Counted from the first letter of the stretch, positions 7,147 to 16,112 are shown. The stretch is DNA of 37,956 bases from CAZLGM01 sp964623625 (GCA_964623625.1 CAZUUJ010000036.1:1-37956); one strand, 5' to 3'. Notes: generated by a model from the letters alone, not told the origin. Translations and numbers: made by a program.

Positions 7147-8919
7147 ATGAAACCTGCCGAAGAGAAAACTACCCGTCAACCTGAGCCTGTCTCTGTCGAT
7201 TCGGACACCTCTATTTCCGAAAACAGTGAAGCTATAGCTGAGGCAAGGACCCTGATCATTAATTTGAACGGGGCGCTGAAAAGCTACACCATTTATCCAA
7301 AGAACCATTCCATATCAATAGGTTATGTTAACAGACTGCTTACGGGCATGAAAACGTTTCTTGGCCGGTATGGAGTCCTGCGTGTTTTTGTGGACCATGG
7401 CCATCTGTTTTATAAGGGCGAGCAGATCCATCATGATGAAGAAGGTGAGACAAATATTGCCTTTCTGTTGTCAAGGGACGGAGTGAAATGGATCGAGTTT
7501 CATGAAGGGGTCACCAAAGATGAGATCGAGAGTTTTATCGAGTTGATCAACGATTATCGAGTGATCACACCCGTCAGTGACGGGGATATAGTAACGGCCC
7601 TGTGGGAATATGATTTTCCGCATATTAAATATGAAGCCATCGATCTTGTTCTGAAAAACGGTCCACCGTTAGACCTGACAAAATATCAGGCTGTTGATTT
7701 GGAAGAACTGGAAGATGGAAAAGAAACGGATGATTTTCAAGACCCTGAGGACCGGCAAGGTGAATCGGGATCAGCCACTTCCATGGACGGAGCCAAACCG
7801 TTTCCTCTTATGGCTGCAGGGAAGGACCTTTGGAAACTCACTGAAGCGGAAGAACAGTACCTGAAAAGGCTGGTTGAAGAGGAGGAAAGCCAGGATCATA
7901 CCGGTTCCGTCTCTGAAGTTTTAATGCTCACGCTAATGATGCAGCAAAACGAGCAGGATTTTGTCAAATCATTACAGTTCCTCGAAGATCGGCTTATCTA
8001 TTCCTTCAGGATGGGCAAGTATAAGGCATCCTACACCATTCTTTATAATATCAGCAGGTTGAGAGGAGTGTTGGCGTCGAAAAGGCAATGGACGCTACCG
8101 CACCTGGATAGTTTTATCGAAACCATCTCAAAATCCAGATGTTATTCAGCCATCCCCCGTTTTCTCAATGAGGAGTGGGAGAAAGAGGAAGTCAATAATT
8201 TAAAATATTTATGGCCTGTATTACGTCAGCTTAAACCACGTATTCTCAGGATTCTTGCCCCTCTCATTGCCAAAATTGACCAAGAGAAATATCGACAGCC
8301 GTTTTTAAAAACAGTCGTTTTTCACATCGAGAAAAATGTGCCGATGTTTTCAAAACTGTTATCAACCTTTGATGAACAGATGATCATTTCCTTTCTCCCC
8401 GTTATCGGGATGTTGAAGCAAGAGGCCTTTGTTGCCCTCATGCTGCAGTTGACAAAACATGACTCCAATGTCATTAGGAATAAGGCGTCAAGAAAACTGC
8501 TGGCCAAGGAGCCGACTGCTATTAAGAGTATGTTTCCTCTACTCGATGACCCGTATGAACCGATAAGAAAACGGGTCCTTATGTATATGGGGAGAAAGCG
8601 GGATGCAAAATTGGAGAGGTTCCTGCTGAATTATTTTCATCGCTCTTCTGTAAAACAGCATGACCCTGAACATTTACTTGGTTGTTATGAAGCTTTAGGG
8701 CAATGCGGCTCTGTAGAATCCATCCCTTTTCTGAAAAGAATTCTCTTTGAGACCAACTTTAGAAATATGGTTCAGAAAAACACGGTTGTACATAAGAAGG
8801 GGGCAGCCCTTTCACTTGCCGCCCTGCAACTGCCCGAGGCAAAACGGTTATTGAAAAAGGGAAAGAAGAGCTTCTTGCCAAGTATTCGCAATAGCTGCAA
8901 AACTGCTCTGGAGGCATAA
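7147..8919 (+). CDS. HEAT-repeat protein with N-terminal HD-GYP-associated domain
   Basis: This 590-residue cytoplasmic protein has three parts. Residues about 30-145 show a pattern (SYTIYPKNHSISIGYVNRLL, RVFVDHGHLFYKGEQI, IEFHEGVTKDEIESFIEL) that matches the N-terminal region of the next gene. Residues 190-250 are acidic and probably disordered. From about 270 to the end runs an alpha-helical repeat region with HEAT-like units such as DSNVIRNKASRKLLAKEP and DPYEPIRKRVLMYMGRK. There is no catalytic motif. It is most likely a scaffold or regulatory partner of the HD-GYP protein 22 bases downstream. No signal peptide or TM segment is visible. The exact function is unknown. Confidence 0.75.
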   Translation: MKPAEEKTTRQPEPVSVDSDTSISENSEAIAEARTLIINLNGALKSYTIYPKNHSISIGYVNRLLTGMKTFLGRYGVLRVFVDHGHLFYKGEQIHHDEEGETNIAFLLSRDGVKWIEFHEGVTKDEIESFIELINDYRVITPVSDGDIVTALWEYDFPHIKYEAIDLVLKNGPPLDLTKYQAVDLEELEDGKETDDFQDPEDRQGESGSATSMDGAKPFPLMAAGKDLWKLTEAEEQYLKRLVEEEESQDHTGSVSEVLMLTLMMQQNEQDFVKSLQFLEDRLIYSFRMGKYKASYTILYNISRLRGVLASKRQWTLPHLDSFIETISKSRCYSAIPRFLNEEWEKEEVNNLKYLWPVLRQLKPRILRILAPLIAKIDQEKYRQPFLKTVVFHIEKNVPMFSKLLSTFDEQMIISFLPVIGMLKQEAFVALMLQLTKHDSNVIRNKASRKLLAKEPTAIKSMFPLLDDPYEPIRKRVLMYMGRKRDAKLERFLLNYFHRSSVKQHDPEHLLGCYEALGQCGSVESIPFLKRILFETNFRNMVQKNTVVHKKGAALSLAALQLPEAKRLLKKGKKSFLPSIRNSCKTALEA

Positions 8920-8941
8920 AAGGGAATCTCACAATCTTGAT

Positions 8942-10423
8942 ATGGATTCGATAACCGATAACATCATACAGGACAGAGGACATGAATTCATACAGTCCTT
9001 TGTCAATCTGCTGACGGTAAGCAAGATTTATGAGGATAACAATCAGCGGGTGGCGAGCACTATAGAGGTCTTCAAACGGCTGGCCTCTCTTTTGATGAAA
9101 GAGACCGGCGAACTGTCACTGGCTATAAACCGCGGAGTCGTCTATCTGCAGGAAGAAAAGATCTTTTACCAGCGCAACTTCGCCACTCTTTTTCGTAAAC
9201 TGGAAGCCTATTTCGAAGAGCGCCAGATCGACGGCCTGTTTTTCTATCCGGAGGTGAAGGAGTGCCGACCGGTCGAACTGGTCACCTTTGCCAGATTGTT
9301 CAACAATTGTATCAAACAAAAAAAACCGTTTGTCTGGCTGACCATCGAACTCAACAAGGAAAATTATACCTGGGTCAAGCTGTATAAACACGAAGAGCCT
9401 GATTCAATGCTCGATGTTTTATCTGAGGCCCTTGAGGAAACCGATGATATTGAACGGCAGACGGCGATCAAGCAGAAGCAGAAAGCGATCTCCACATATA
9501 GCTGCACCATGGAATCCCTTGATGAGGTGACGAGTAAGATCGTTGCAGGCAGGGGCGGATCCATCTGTAAATCGGTCCATCTGGTTCAGAACATGGTGGA
9601 TCTGATTCTGGTCAACGATACAACTCTGGTCGGTCTGAGTACTATTCGCGATTATGACGACTATCTGTTCACCCATTCTGTCAACGTGGCCATCCTTTCG
9701 ATCTGGCTCGGCCAGCGCATTGGGCTATCCAGAATATCACTTGAACGTCTGGGATTAAGCGGTCTGTTTCACGATCTTGGCAAGCTGGACATTTCAAAAG
9801 GGCTGCTCAATAAGCCGGATAAGCTTCAGGAGAAGGAGTATGCCGTTCTGAAAAAGCACACACTCAACAGTGTTGAGCGAATTATCAGACTGCGCACCTC
9901 TTATGAGAAAAAGGCCCAGATCCTCCTTGCTCCTTTTGAACACCATTTGAAATTCGATCTATCCGGTTATCCGCAGACTCCTAGAAAGACCCCGCAGTCG
10001 CTGTTCAGCCGTATTGTTGCCATTGCGGATATGTATGATGCGGTGACCTCTCCCCGGGTTTACCGCGATACCATCTGGAGTCCGGACAGAGCGCTTGGCG
10101 AGATGCTCAAGGAGTCTAATCGCAGCTTTGACCCTGTGTTGTTAAAGGTGTTTGTCAATATGATGGGCATGTACCCGGTTGGAACGGTATTGAAACTGGT
10201 TGATGGCAGAATGGGAATCGTCAGCAAATACGAATCGAAAGACAAAGAACCGGCAAGGTTGCAGGTGATGATTCTAAAAAAGGAAAACAATAACGAGTTC
10301 TCAAAAGGTGAAGCTATTGATCTGGGTCCGTTGAACCCGGTAACCTGCGGTTTTGATATCCCCATCGAAAAGACCTATCATCCATCAGAATTCAATATCC
10401 AACCTGCTGAACTTTTGGTCTGA
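8942..10423 (+). CDS. HD-GYP domain protein (possible c-di-GMP phosphodiesterase)
   Basis: The 493-residue protein carries an N-terminal domain (about 10-125) resembling that of the preceding HEAT protein, a linker, and a C-terminal HD-GYP domain (about 240-420). Visible metal-ligand candidates are H245, the HD pair H277-D278 in FHDLGK, H306, the pair H334-H335, and the D in IADMYDAV. The canonical HHExxDGxGYP is changed to HHLKFDLSGYP: the Glu is Leu and the Gly after Asp is Leu. HD-GYP enzymes linearise cyclic di-GMP, but with these substitutions activity is uncertain. About 70 residues follow the domain. It converges with the ABC transporter genes 12 bases further on. Confidence 0.88.
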   Translation: MDSITDNIIQDRGHEFIQSFVNLLTVSKIYEDNNQRVASTIEVFKRLASLLMKETGELSLAINRGVVYLQEEKIFYQRNFATLFRKLEAYFEERQIDGLFFYPEVKECRPVELVTFARLFNNCIKQKKPFVWLTIELNKENYTWVKLYKHEEPDSMLDVLSEALEETDDIERQTAIKQKQKAISTYSCTMESLDEVTSKIVAGRGGSICKSVHLVQNMVDLILVNDTTLVGLSTIRDYDDYLFTHSVNVAILSIWLGQRIGLSRISLERLGLSGLFHDLGKLDISKGLLNKPDKLQEKEYAVLKKHTLNSVERIIRLRTSYEKKAQILLAPFEHHLKFDLSGYPQTPRKTPQSLFSRIVAIADMYDAVTSPRVYRDTIWSPDRALGEMLKESNRSFDPVLLKVFVNMMGMYPVGTVLKLVDGRMGIVSKYESKDKEPARLQVMILKKENNNEFSKGEAIDLGPLNPVTCGFDIPIEKTYHPSEFNIQPAELLV

Positions 10424-10435
10424 TTACAAAACCAC

Positions 10436-11515
10436 TTAGTTTTGAACAAACAACACCTGCTCCTGCGGGATGTGTATTCGAACAGTGTCTCCTTCCTGAA
10501 AAACGGATTTATCACGCTGGTGTTTCTGTTCGACCAGTACGCTGTTTTCTCCTACCTTAGTTGTGTAGCGCACAATAGATCCGAGAAATTCCATCGATTC
10601 GATAATTCCATCAAAATATTCGCTGTTCTCTATGTCACCATTGATGTTGACCGTCTGCGGTCGGAAAACAATGGCACCACTGCGATAATCGACCGGGTGA
10701 GGCAGGGGGAAAATAGTCCCATCAGCCGCTACTAAAACACTTTTTCCACCTTCATCAACCACATCTCCTTCGATTATATTGGTCGTCCCGAGGAAATGGG
10801 CGACAAACCGATTGACCGGACAGTCATACAATTCTACAGGAGTACCGACCTGCTGGATGATTCCCTTGTCGAGTACCGCCATTCTGTCCGATATGGTGTT
10901 AGCCTCTTCCTGATCATGGGTGACGAATATGGTGGTTAATCCCAACTGCCGCTGTAGTTTTCGGATGTCGTTACGCATCTGCACACGGAGATTGGCATCC
11001 AGGTTGGACAACGGTTCATCGAGCAGCAGCAGCCTTGGACGGATAACGATGGTTCTGGCAAGGGCGACACGCTGCTGCTGTCCGCCGGAAAGCTGTGACG
11101 GGTATCGGTCAGCTAGATGGGTAAGACCAACCATATCCAGTGCTTCTTCCACCCGGTTGTTCAATGATCCTTTTTCAATTTTCCGTTCTTGCAGACCAAA
11201 AGCCACATTCTTGCGAACGCTCATATGGGGCCACAGGGCGTAATTCTGAAAGACCATACCCACATCACGACTCCAGGGCGGCAGAGAGGCGATGTCTTCA
11301 TCATCGATAAGGATTTGTCCTTTTGGTATTGGACCGAAACCGGCAATGGCGCGCAGGAGAGTGGATTTCCCGGAACCGGAGGGCCCAAGGAAGGCAAAGA
11401 ATTCTCCCGGTTCAATGGTCAGATTAATCCCCTGCAGTACCTTGGTTTGACCAAAGGATACGTGAAGATTGTTGATCTTCAAACTGACCCGCTGTACTTG
11501 GCTTGCTAAACTCAT
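10436..11515 (-). CDS. ABC transporter ATPase, FbpC/PotA-like
   Basis: This is the cytoplasmic ATPase of a binding-protein-dependent importer. Of 359 residues, the first ~235 form the nucleotide-binding domain with Walker A GPSGSGKST, Q-loop VFQNYALWPH, signature LSGGQQQRVALART, Walker B LLLLDEPLSNLD and switch VTHDQEEA. The rest is a TOBE-type regulatory domain typical of the ferric, polyamine, sulfate and 2-aminoethylphosphonate families. It starts 5 bases after the permease stop, so it is in the same operon. Family assignment is solid; the iron label often given to such genes is not proven here. Confidence 0.92.
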   Translation of the reverse strand: MSLASQVQRVSLKINNLHVSFGQTKVLQGINLTIEPGEFFAFLGPSGSGKSTLLRAIAGFGPIPKGQILIDDEDIASLPPWSRDVGMVFQNYALWPHMSVRKNVAFGLQERKIEKGSLNNRVEEALDMVGLTHLADRYPSQLSGGQQQRVALARTIVIRPRLLLLDEPLSNLDANLRVQMRNDIRKLQRQLGLTTIFVTHDQEEANTISDRMAVLDKGIIQQVGTPVELYDCPVNRFVAHFLGTTNIIEGDVVDEGGKSVLVAADGTIFPLPHPVDYRSGAIVFRPQTVNINGDIENSEYFDGIIESMEFLGSIVRYTTKVGENSVLVEQKHQRDKSVFQEGDTVRIHIPQEQVLFVQN

Positions 11516-11520
11516 GATGA

Positions 11521-13200
11521 TTATCCTGGCGTTGTCGCCTGCAATTTTTTGTTTCGTTCAATAAAATGGTGGGACAGATATGTGCCGATGGCCACCACGA
11601 CAACCGCAACGATGCCCAGCGCTGCTCCCGGCCCGCGACCGGCTGCGCTCTGCATGAAAACATAAATCCCATAGGCAAGTGGCGCATCTGACTCGGCTGT
11701 GACCAGCATCAGAGTCGCGGAAAGCTCGACAGCGGCAGTAGCAAAGCTGGTGATGAATCCGGCGACAATGCCTCCAGCCATGAGCGGTACTACAATTTTT
11801 CGAACTACTGTCGGTTTGTTGGCCCCTAGATTTTCCCCCGCCTCTTCAAGTGAAACGGAAACCTGGTGCAGAGCAGCGGTGCAGGCCCGCAACGCGTATG
11901 GCAGCCGCCTGATGGCCAGGGCGATAACAATAATAACCCACCAGCTTGCCAAAGGTTTGTCGATAAACGGTACATTAAAATCATTAAATGTTCGCAGATA
12001 TCCAATACCCAAAACAACACCGGGGATGGCAAGAGCCCCGGTGCCGATGTAGTCGAGCCATTTTCTGCCAATAACGTTTGTTCGCAGTACTACATAGGCG
12101 ATGGCCACGCTGAAGGCCACATCGAAGAGTGCTGCCATGGTGGCGTACATTAAGGTGTTGGAAATATAATCACCGGTTGTACTGAAAATTTCGGCATAAT
12201 GGGCCACAGTATATGCATCCGGCAGTACTGAAAAAGACCAGATGGTACCAAACGAGAGAAGTACCAGAGCAATGTGGGGCGAGAGGACCAGCAACAGAAG
12301 GAATATGATCAGGCAATATGCCCCCACCTTTTCCCAACCGCGCATATCCCGCTTCAACAGGCCGGCGGACCCTTTGCCGCCCCCTGTGTAGTCTCTGCCC
12401 TTGGTTGCAAGAGTCGCCGCCCAGATGGAGAGCAGGGAGAAGAAAACAAGAATGCATGAGATGACATATCCCATGGGATCGGAAATACCGATGGAGGATA
12501 TCCGTAAATAGGCTTGAGGCGCCAGCATAGTATTAACATTGAGCAAGAGCGGAGTTCCGAGATCGTCAAAGGCCTTCAGAAAAACAAGGGAGGCCCCGGC
12601 AAGATATCCGGGCAGCGCCAATGGAAAGACGACCCGGCGAAACAGTCGCATGCCCCGACATCCAAGATTCTGAGCCGCTTCCTCAAGCGATCGGTCAATA
12701 TTGTTGAGTGCCGCAGACAGGTTGATCAGAATAAAGGGAAAATAGTGAACGCTTTCAACTAGAATAACCCCATTGAGCCCCTCCATGAAGGGGATGTTGA
12801 TTCCAAACCATTGGTCGAGCAGCAGGTTGATTGAGCCATTGGAGCCAAAGAAGAGCTGCATGGCAACAGCACCCACAAAAGGGGGCATGATCAGCGGCAC
12901 GATCCCGAGTGTCTGGATAAGGATGGAACCGCCGAAGTTGAACCTGGTTGTAAAGTAGGCCAGTGGCAGAGCAAGAATAGTGGCAAGAAGAACCGCCATG
13001 CCTGCCACGTAAAACGAATTGACAAACGATTCCTGAAAAAGGGAGGTCTTGAAGAAATCGATGAAGTTGACCAGGGTCAAGGAGCCTGTGGACGGATCCT
13101 GAAAGGCGACATACACAACCTTGAAGACCGGCACCACAAGAAAGACCAGAAGAAAGAGGGCCAACGATGAAGCAACGATATAGGAAGAGCGAATTCTCAT
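11521..13200 (-). CDS. ABC transporter permease, two fused domains (FbpB-like)
   Basis: The 559-residue inner-membrane protein is a tandem fusion of two permease domains with about 12 membrane segments. Each half carries an EAA loop that docks onto the ATPase: EEAAQNLGCRGMRLFRR near 173 and EEAGENLGANKPTVVRK near 455. This architecture is shared by FbpB/SfuB ferric transporters and by phosphonate-type importers. It lies between the binding-protein gene, from which it is separated by a terminator-like hairpin, and the ATPase gene. No separate second permease is therefore needed. Confidence 0.92.
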   Translation of the reverse strand: MRIRSSYIVASSLALFLLVFLVVPVFKVVYVAFQDPSTGSLTLVNFIDFFKTSLFQESFVNSFYVAGMAVLLATILALPLAYFTTRFNFGGSILIQTLGIVPLIMPPFVGAVAMQLFFGSNGSINLLLDQWFGINIPFMEGLNGVILVESVHYFPFILINLSAALNNIDRSLEEAAQNLGCRGMRLFRRVVFPLALPGYLAGASLVFLKAFDDLGTPLLLNVNTMLAPQAYLRISSIGISDPMGYVISCILVFFSLLSIWAATLATKGRDYTGGGKGSAGLLKRDMRGWEKVGAYCLIIFLLLLVLSPHIALVLLSFGTIWSFSVLPDAYTVAHYAEIFSTTGDYISNTLMYATMAALFDVAFSVAIAYVVLRTNVIGRKWLDYIGTGALAIPGVVLGIGYLRTFNDFNVPFIDKPLASWWVIIVIALAIRRLPYALRACTAALHQVSVSLEEAGENLGANKPTVVRKIVVPLMAGGIVAGFITSFATAAVELSATLMLVTAESDAPLAYGIYVFMQSAAGRGPGAALGIVAVVVVAIGTYLSHHFIERNKKLQATTPG

Positions 13201-13229
13201 CTCGCTGGTCTTAATTAATTAAAAAGGTG

Positions 13230-13270
13230 AGGAAAACCCCGCAGCCGAACAGATGGGAAGGGCTGCGGGG
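13230..13270 (-). terminator. Intercistronic stem-loop with T-run after the binding-protein gene
   Basis: CCCCGCAGCC (13237-13246) and GGCTGCGGGG (13261-13270) form a perfect 10-bp GC-rich stem with a 14-base loop. Read on the minus strand it is followed by TTTTCCTCACC and a further T5. It lies between the binding-protein stop and the permease start, so it probably acts as a partial terminator or 3' stabiliser giving more binding protein than membrane subunits. Confidence 0.75.
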
Positions 13271-13293
13271 CGGTTCAGGTAGATTGATTAGTA

Positions 13294-14646
13294 TTACATC
13301 GACTTGGCTTTGTCGGCAAGTTGGATGGCTTTAGCATAGTTGCTTTTCACCATGGTATCCCATTTCTGCTCAACTTCAGCCTGACGGCCGGTGACCTTGT
13401 CGGTCGCTTTTTTTCGTTTTTTCTTGAAAATGGCGGCAAAGTCATTTTTTAGTGAGGTCGCTTCATCGATGGGCAGAGCGGCAACAAGCGCTTTAGCCTC
13501 ACCGATCAGTTTGGCAGCGGCCGCGTTGTTCTTGCCGGCCTGAGCTTTTTCGGCATCCTGGATGGCTTTAGTTGCCTTGCGCAGATCATCGAGACGATAG
13601 GTGATCATGACATCAAACATGGCATTAACCAGGTTGTAACGGCTTTTAGACTTCTTTACGTCAAACTTGACCTTGGCCCCGATTGTTTTATCTGTAAACG
13701 GGTTTGGAAAGGTTTTAGGAGCTTTGGCATAGATGTCAGGCCGTACGGGAAGACGACGGATCTTGGGATTGAGCAGCAGTTCCTGACCTTCAGTGGAAAG
13801 GAGGAACTCGATAAAAGCAGCAGCAGCCTGCGGATGAGGGGCTTTATTAACAATACCCACATTGGCTGGTACCAGAGTGGTCACGGTGGGATAAACAAAA
13901 TCAACTGGGAAGCCGGAGGCTTTTGAGGACAGGCCGAAGAAGTCGATAACAATACCGACACCGAACTGTCCTGAGTTGACGCCATCGGGTACACCGAAGC
14001 TCCTCTCCGTAACAGTTTTGAAGTTTCCGGCAATTTCTTTCATCATCGCCCAGCCTTTCACCCAGCCTTCGCCTTGAATAATTGTTTCAACGGTCAGATG
14101 GGTGGTTCCCGAACGGGAAGGGGCGGACATGCCTGTATGGCCGTGATAAACGGCTTTTGTCAAATCGGCCCACTCAGCAGGTGCCGGTAGTTTCTTGGCT
14201 TTGAGATATCTGGTGTTCCACATCATGCCATACCCGGCTCCAGCAAACCCTTTATAATACCCTTCGGGGTCGTTAATTGGGTAGGAGCCGATGACATCGG
14301 GAATGCCTTTGGCCTTAACAGTGTATTTAGCAAGCAAACCGTCACCTTTAAGGACTTCAAAGGCATCTGGGGCTGATGCCCAGAAAATATCGGTTGTATT
14401 GTTTGAAGCCGTCTCCTGAATGTACTTGACCCCGGCGGTTGTCTTCTTCTTCAGCATTTCAACTTTTACGCCGGGATTCTGTTTCTCAAAGGCAGCCTTG
14501 AAAGCATTGGTCAGATCTTTTGGAAAAGAGGTGACAACGATGAGCTGTTTTTCGAGGGCCTGAGCCGGGAGAGCGATCAAAGCCACCATAGCCGCCGACA
14601 GGGCCAACCGGCCAATGGTTGTAAAACAACTGTTGAGTAGTTTCAT
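13294..14646 (-). CDS. ABC transporter periplasmic substrate-binding protein (FbpA/AfuA-like)
   Basis: This is a secreted solute-binding protein of the type that feeds the permease/ATPase pair downstream. The chosen start at 14646 has a perfect AAGGAGG seven bases upstream and begins a typical signal peptide (MKLLNSCF... ending ALPAQA), giving 450 residues. The frame stays open 100 codons further upstream, but that part overlaps a PAS remnant and lacks coding character. The body shows the type II binding-protein fold (VVTSFPKD, DIFWASAPDAFEVL, GMMWNTRYL, FIEFLLSTEGQELLL). After about residue 340 there is a lysine/alanine-rich helical extension not usual in the 330-350-residue FbpA. The paired tyrosines that hold iron in FbpA are not evident, so the ligand is open. 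Confidence 0.88.
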   Translation of the reverse strand: MKLLNSCFTTIGRLALSAAMVALIALPAQALEKQLIVVTSFPKDLTNAFKAAFEKQNPGVKVEMLKKKTTAGVKYIQETASNNTTDIFWASAPDAFEVLKGDGLLAKYTVKAKGIPDVIGSYPINDPEGYYKGFAGAGYGMMWNTRYLKAKKLPAPAEWADLTKAVYHGHTGMSAPSRSGTTHLTVETIIQGEGWVKGWAMMKEIAGNFKTVTERSFGVPDGVNSGQFGVGIVIDFFGLSSKASGFPVDFVYPTVTTLVPANVGIVNKAPHPQAAAAFIEFLLSTEGQELLLNPKIRRLPVRPDIYAKAPKTFPNPFTDKTIGAKVKFDVKKSKSRYNLVNAMFDVMITYRLDDLRKATKAIQDAEKAQAGKNNAAAAKLIGEAKALVAALPIDEATSLKNDFAAIFKKKRKKATDKVTGRQAEVEQKWDTMVKSNYAKAIQLADKAKSM

Positions 14647-14678
14647 AATAATCCTCCTTAAGCGATAGATTTGCTGGT

Positions 14679-14974
14679 TTATTCCAAAAGTAGAGGCAGG
14701 TCCAACATCCTGAGGATGATAGCGGCCCGAATCTCTTTTAAGCGGAAGCAGACTGCTCCCTGTCCTGATAACTGTGCAAGCGGTGTGCCGATGGTGCAAC
14801 AATGCGGTACGGTTGATTTGCGTATTCCATCGGCAAACGCTTTGTTCCATAACAGTAAGTCCCGTCATTATGGACAGAAAACGTTGGATCCATGGATTCA
14901 TCGAGCAGATTCCGGTAATGCTGTTCTTTATTTTGGAGCTCCTCAATTTTTCGAATCAATGAATCATGGTCCAT
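14679..14974 (-). pseudogene. PAS-domain sensor remnant with a one-base frameshift
   Basis: From an ATG at 14974 the minus strand reads a PAS-like start: a short coiled helix, then HYRNLLDESMDPTFSVHNDG and TYCY. Continuing in a frame shifted by one base gives NKAFADGIRKST, which completes the standard PAS motif 'Y-V-N-K-A-F-A-x-G'. The DNA TATGGAACAAAG is what TATGTGAACAAAG would look like after losing one T. Beyond that the shifted frame runs to a stop at 14679-14681 without recognisable PAS sequence, so the gene is also truncated. It lies directly upstream of the binding-protein gene and may now serve only as leader DNA. Confidence 0.65.
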
Positions 14975-15126
14975 TTTATTCGATTCCCGGAAGATAACAC
15001 CTAAAGCGATAAGTTAGTCATTTCAGTCTATCACACCCGGAATTGAGAAAGCAACCACCAGTCAATCAGGAAGTATTCGAAACAGACGCGTCTAATAAGC
15101 TACCCGTGCACTGCAGACACAGTAAG

Positions 15127-16014
15127 TTATTTCGGATTTAGTGATGATACTACAGCTTTACCGATGTGGATAATGATCAACAGGGCTGCCCCGACAAGCA
15201 AACCGGTAACAAGATCGGCAGCCAGTGTCGGCAGGAGGTTCAGGGTATGATGAACAGCATCGATGTTGTGGACAAACATACCACCCCCTACTAGCAGCAT
15301 GGCAATGGTTCCGACGATGCTCAGCAGCCGGATTACTTTTGGCAGTGAGGCGACCAGAAGCTCTCCAGTGCTCCTCATAAATTGTCCGCTGTTTCCCTCT
15401 TTTTCAGCAGCCCGTTCAATGAGACGAATGCCGGTATCATCCATGCGGACCAGTAGAGCAACCAGGCCGTATACTCCGACAGTAGCAACAAGGGCAATCA
15501 AACCAACAACAATAATCTGAATGGTCAGTGACTTGTCAAGGACAGTTCCAAGGGTGATCACGATGATTTCAATTGAAAGGATGAAGTCGGTACGGATGGC
15601 CGATTTGATCTTTGTACTTTCCCGTTTGATAATTTCTTTGGGATCTGTAGATTCTTGGGCGGCGACTTTTTTTGTTTCATGATCGATAAACCACTCGTAG
15701 ACCTTTTCCGCCCCTTCATAACTTAAATAGGCGCCGCCTATCAGCAGTATGGGAACAATGAGCCAGGGAGCGAAAGCGGAAAGCAGAAAGGCAACCGGCA
15801 AAATAATGATCTTGTTGAGCAATGAACCTTTGGTGATCTCCCAGATAACCGGCAGTTCCCGGGAGGCATGAAAACCGATGGCTTTTTCGGCATTCACTGC
15901 CAGATCGTCGCCCAGGAGCCCGGCTGTTTTCTTGGCAGCAACTTTGCTCATCACCGCAACATCATCAAGTAACAAAGTGACATCGTCAAGTATTGCGAAA
16001 ATTCCACTGGCCAT
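15127..16014 (-). CDS. DUF808 (YedI-like) inner-membrane protein
   Basis: This conserved hydrophobic protein matches the DUF808/YedI family by its N-terminus ASGIFAILDDVTLLLDDVAVM, then KKTAGLLGDDLAVNA and GGAYLSYEGAEKVYEW. About 6-7 membrane segments alternate with a cytoplasmic loop around residues 105-140. Function is unknown in any organism I know of. The frame could open at a GTG (16020), but the ATG at 16014 has AAAGGA nine bases upstream and gives the family-standard Met-Ala-Ser start (295 residues). Upstream lies only a decayed transporter gene, so it is probably transcribed alone. Confidence 0.88.
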   Translation of the reverse strand: MASGIFAILDDVTLLLDDVAVMSKVAAKKTAGLLGDDLAVNAEKAIGFHASRELPVIWEITKGSLLNKIIILPVAFLLSAFAPWLIVPILLIGGAYLSYEGAEKVYEWFIDHETKKVAAQESTDPKEIIKRESTKIKSAIRTDFILSIEIIVITLGTVLDKSLTIQIIVVGLIALVATVGVYGLVALLVRMDDTGIRLIERAAEKEGNSGQFMRSTGELLVASLPKVIRLLSIVGTIAMLLVGGGMFVHNIDAVHHTLNLLPTLAADLVTGLLVGAALLIIIHIGKAVVSSLNPK

Positions 16015-16112
16015 AATCACATATCCTTTGCTTCATAAATTGAGAATTAAAAACAGAGTTAAACCGATTTACCTTTTTTTTAGATGAATAACAAGAGTTG
16101 ATCCAGAAGTGG

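Noticed and set aside
11699..12052. A 117-codon plus-strand frame within the permease gene.
   Set aside because: It is antisense to a fused permease with two clear EAA loops; its Ala/Thr/Pro-rich composition is that of a shadow frame.
14647..14946. A 100-codon N-terminal extension of the ABC binding protein.
   Set aside because: The start at 14646 has a perfect Shine-Dalgarno and opens a signal peptide; the upstream part lies in another frame of a PAS relic.
14650..15020. A similar short sequence (TATCGCTT.AGG.G) on both sides of the PAS relic, suggesting a flanking direct repeat.
   Set aside because: Only about 12 scattered bases match and one copy is the Shine-Dalgarno of the next gene; chance is the better explanation.
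14647..15126. Search for a Fur box upstream of the FbpA-like gene.
   Set aside because: No sequence close to the GATAAT-type palindrome was seen, so iron control is not claimed.
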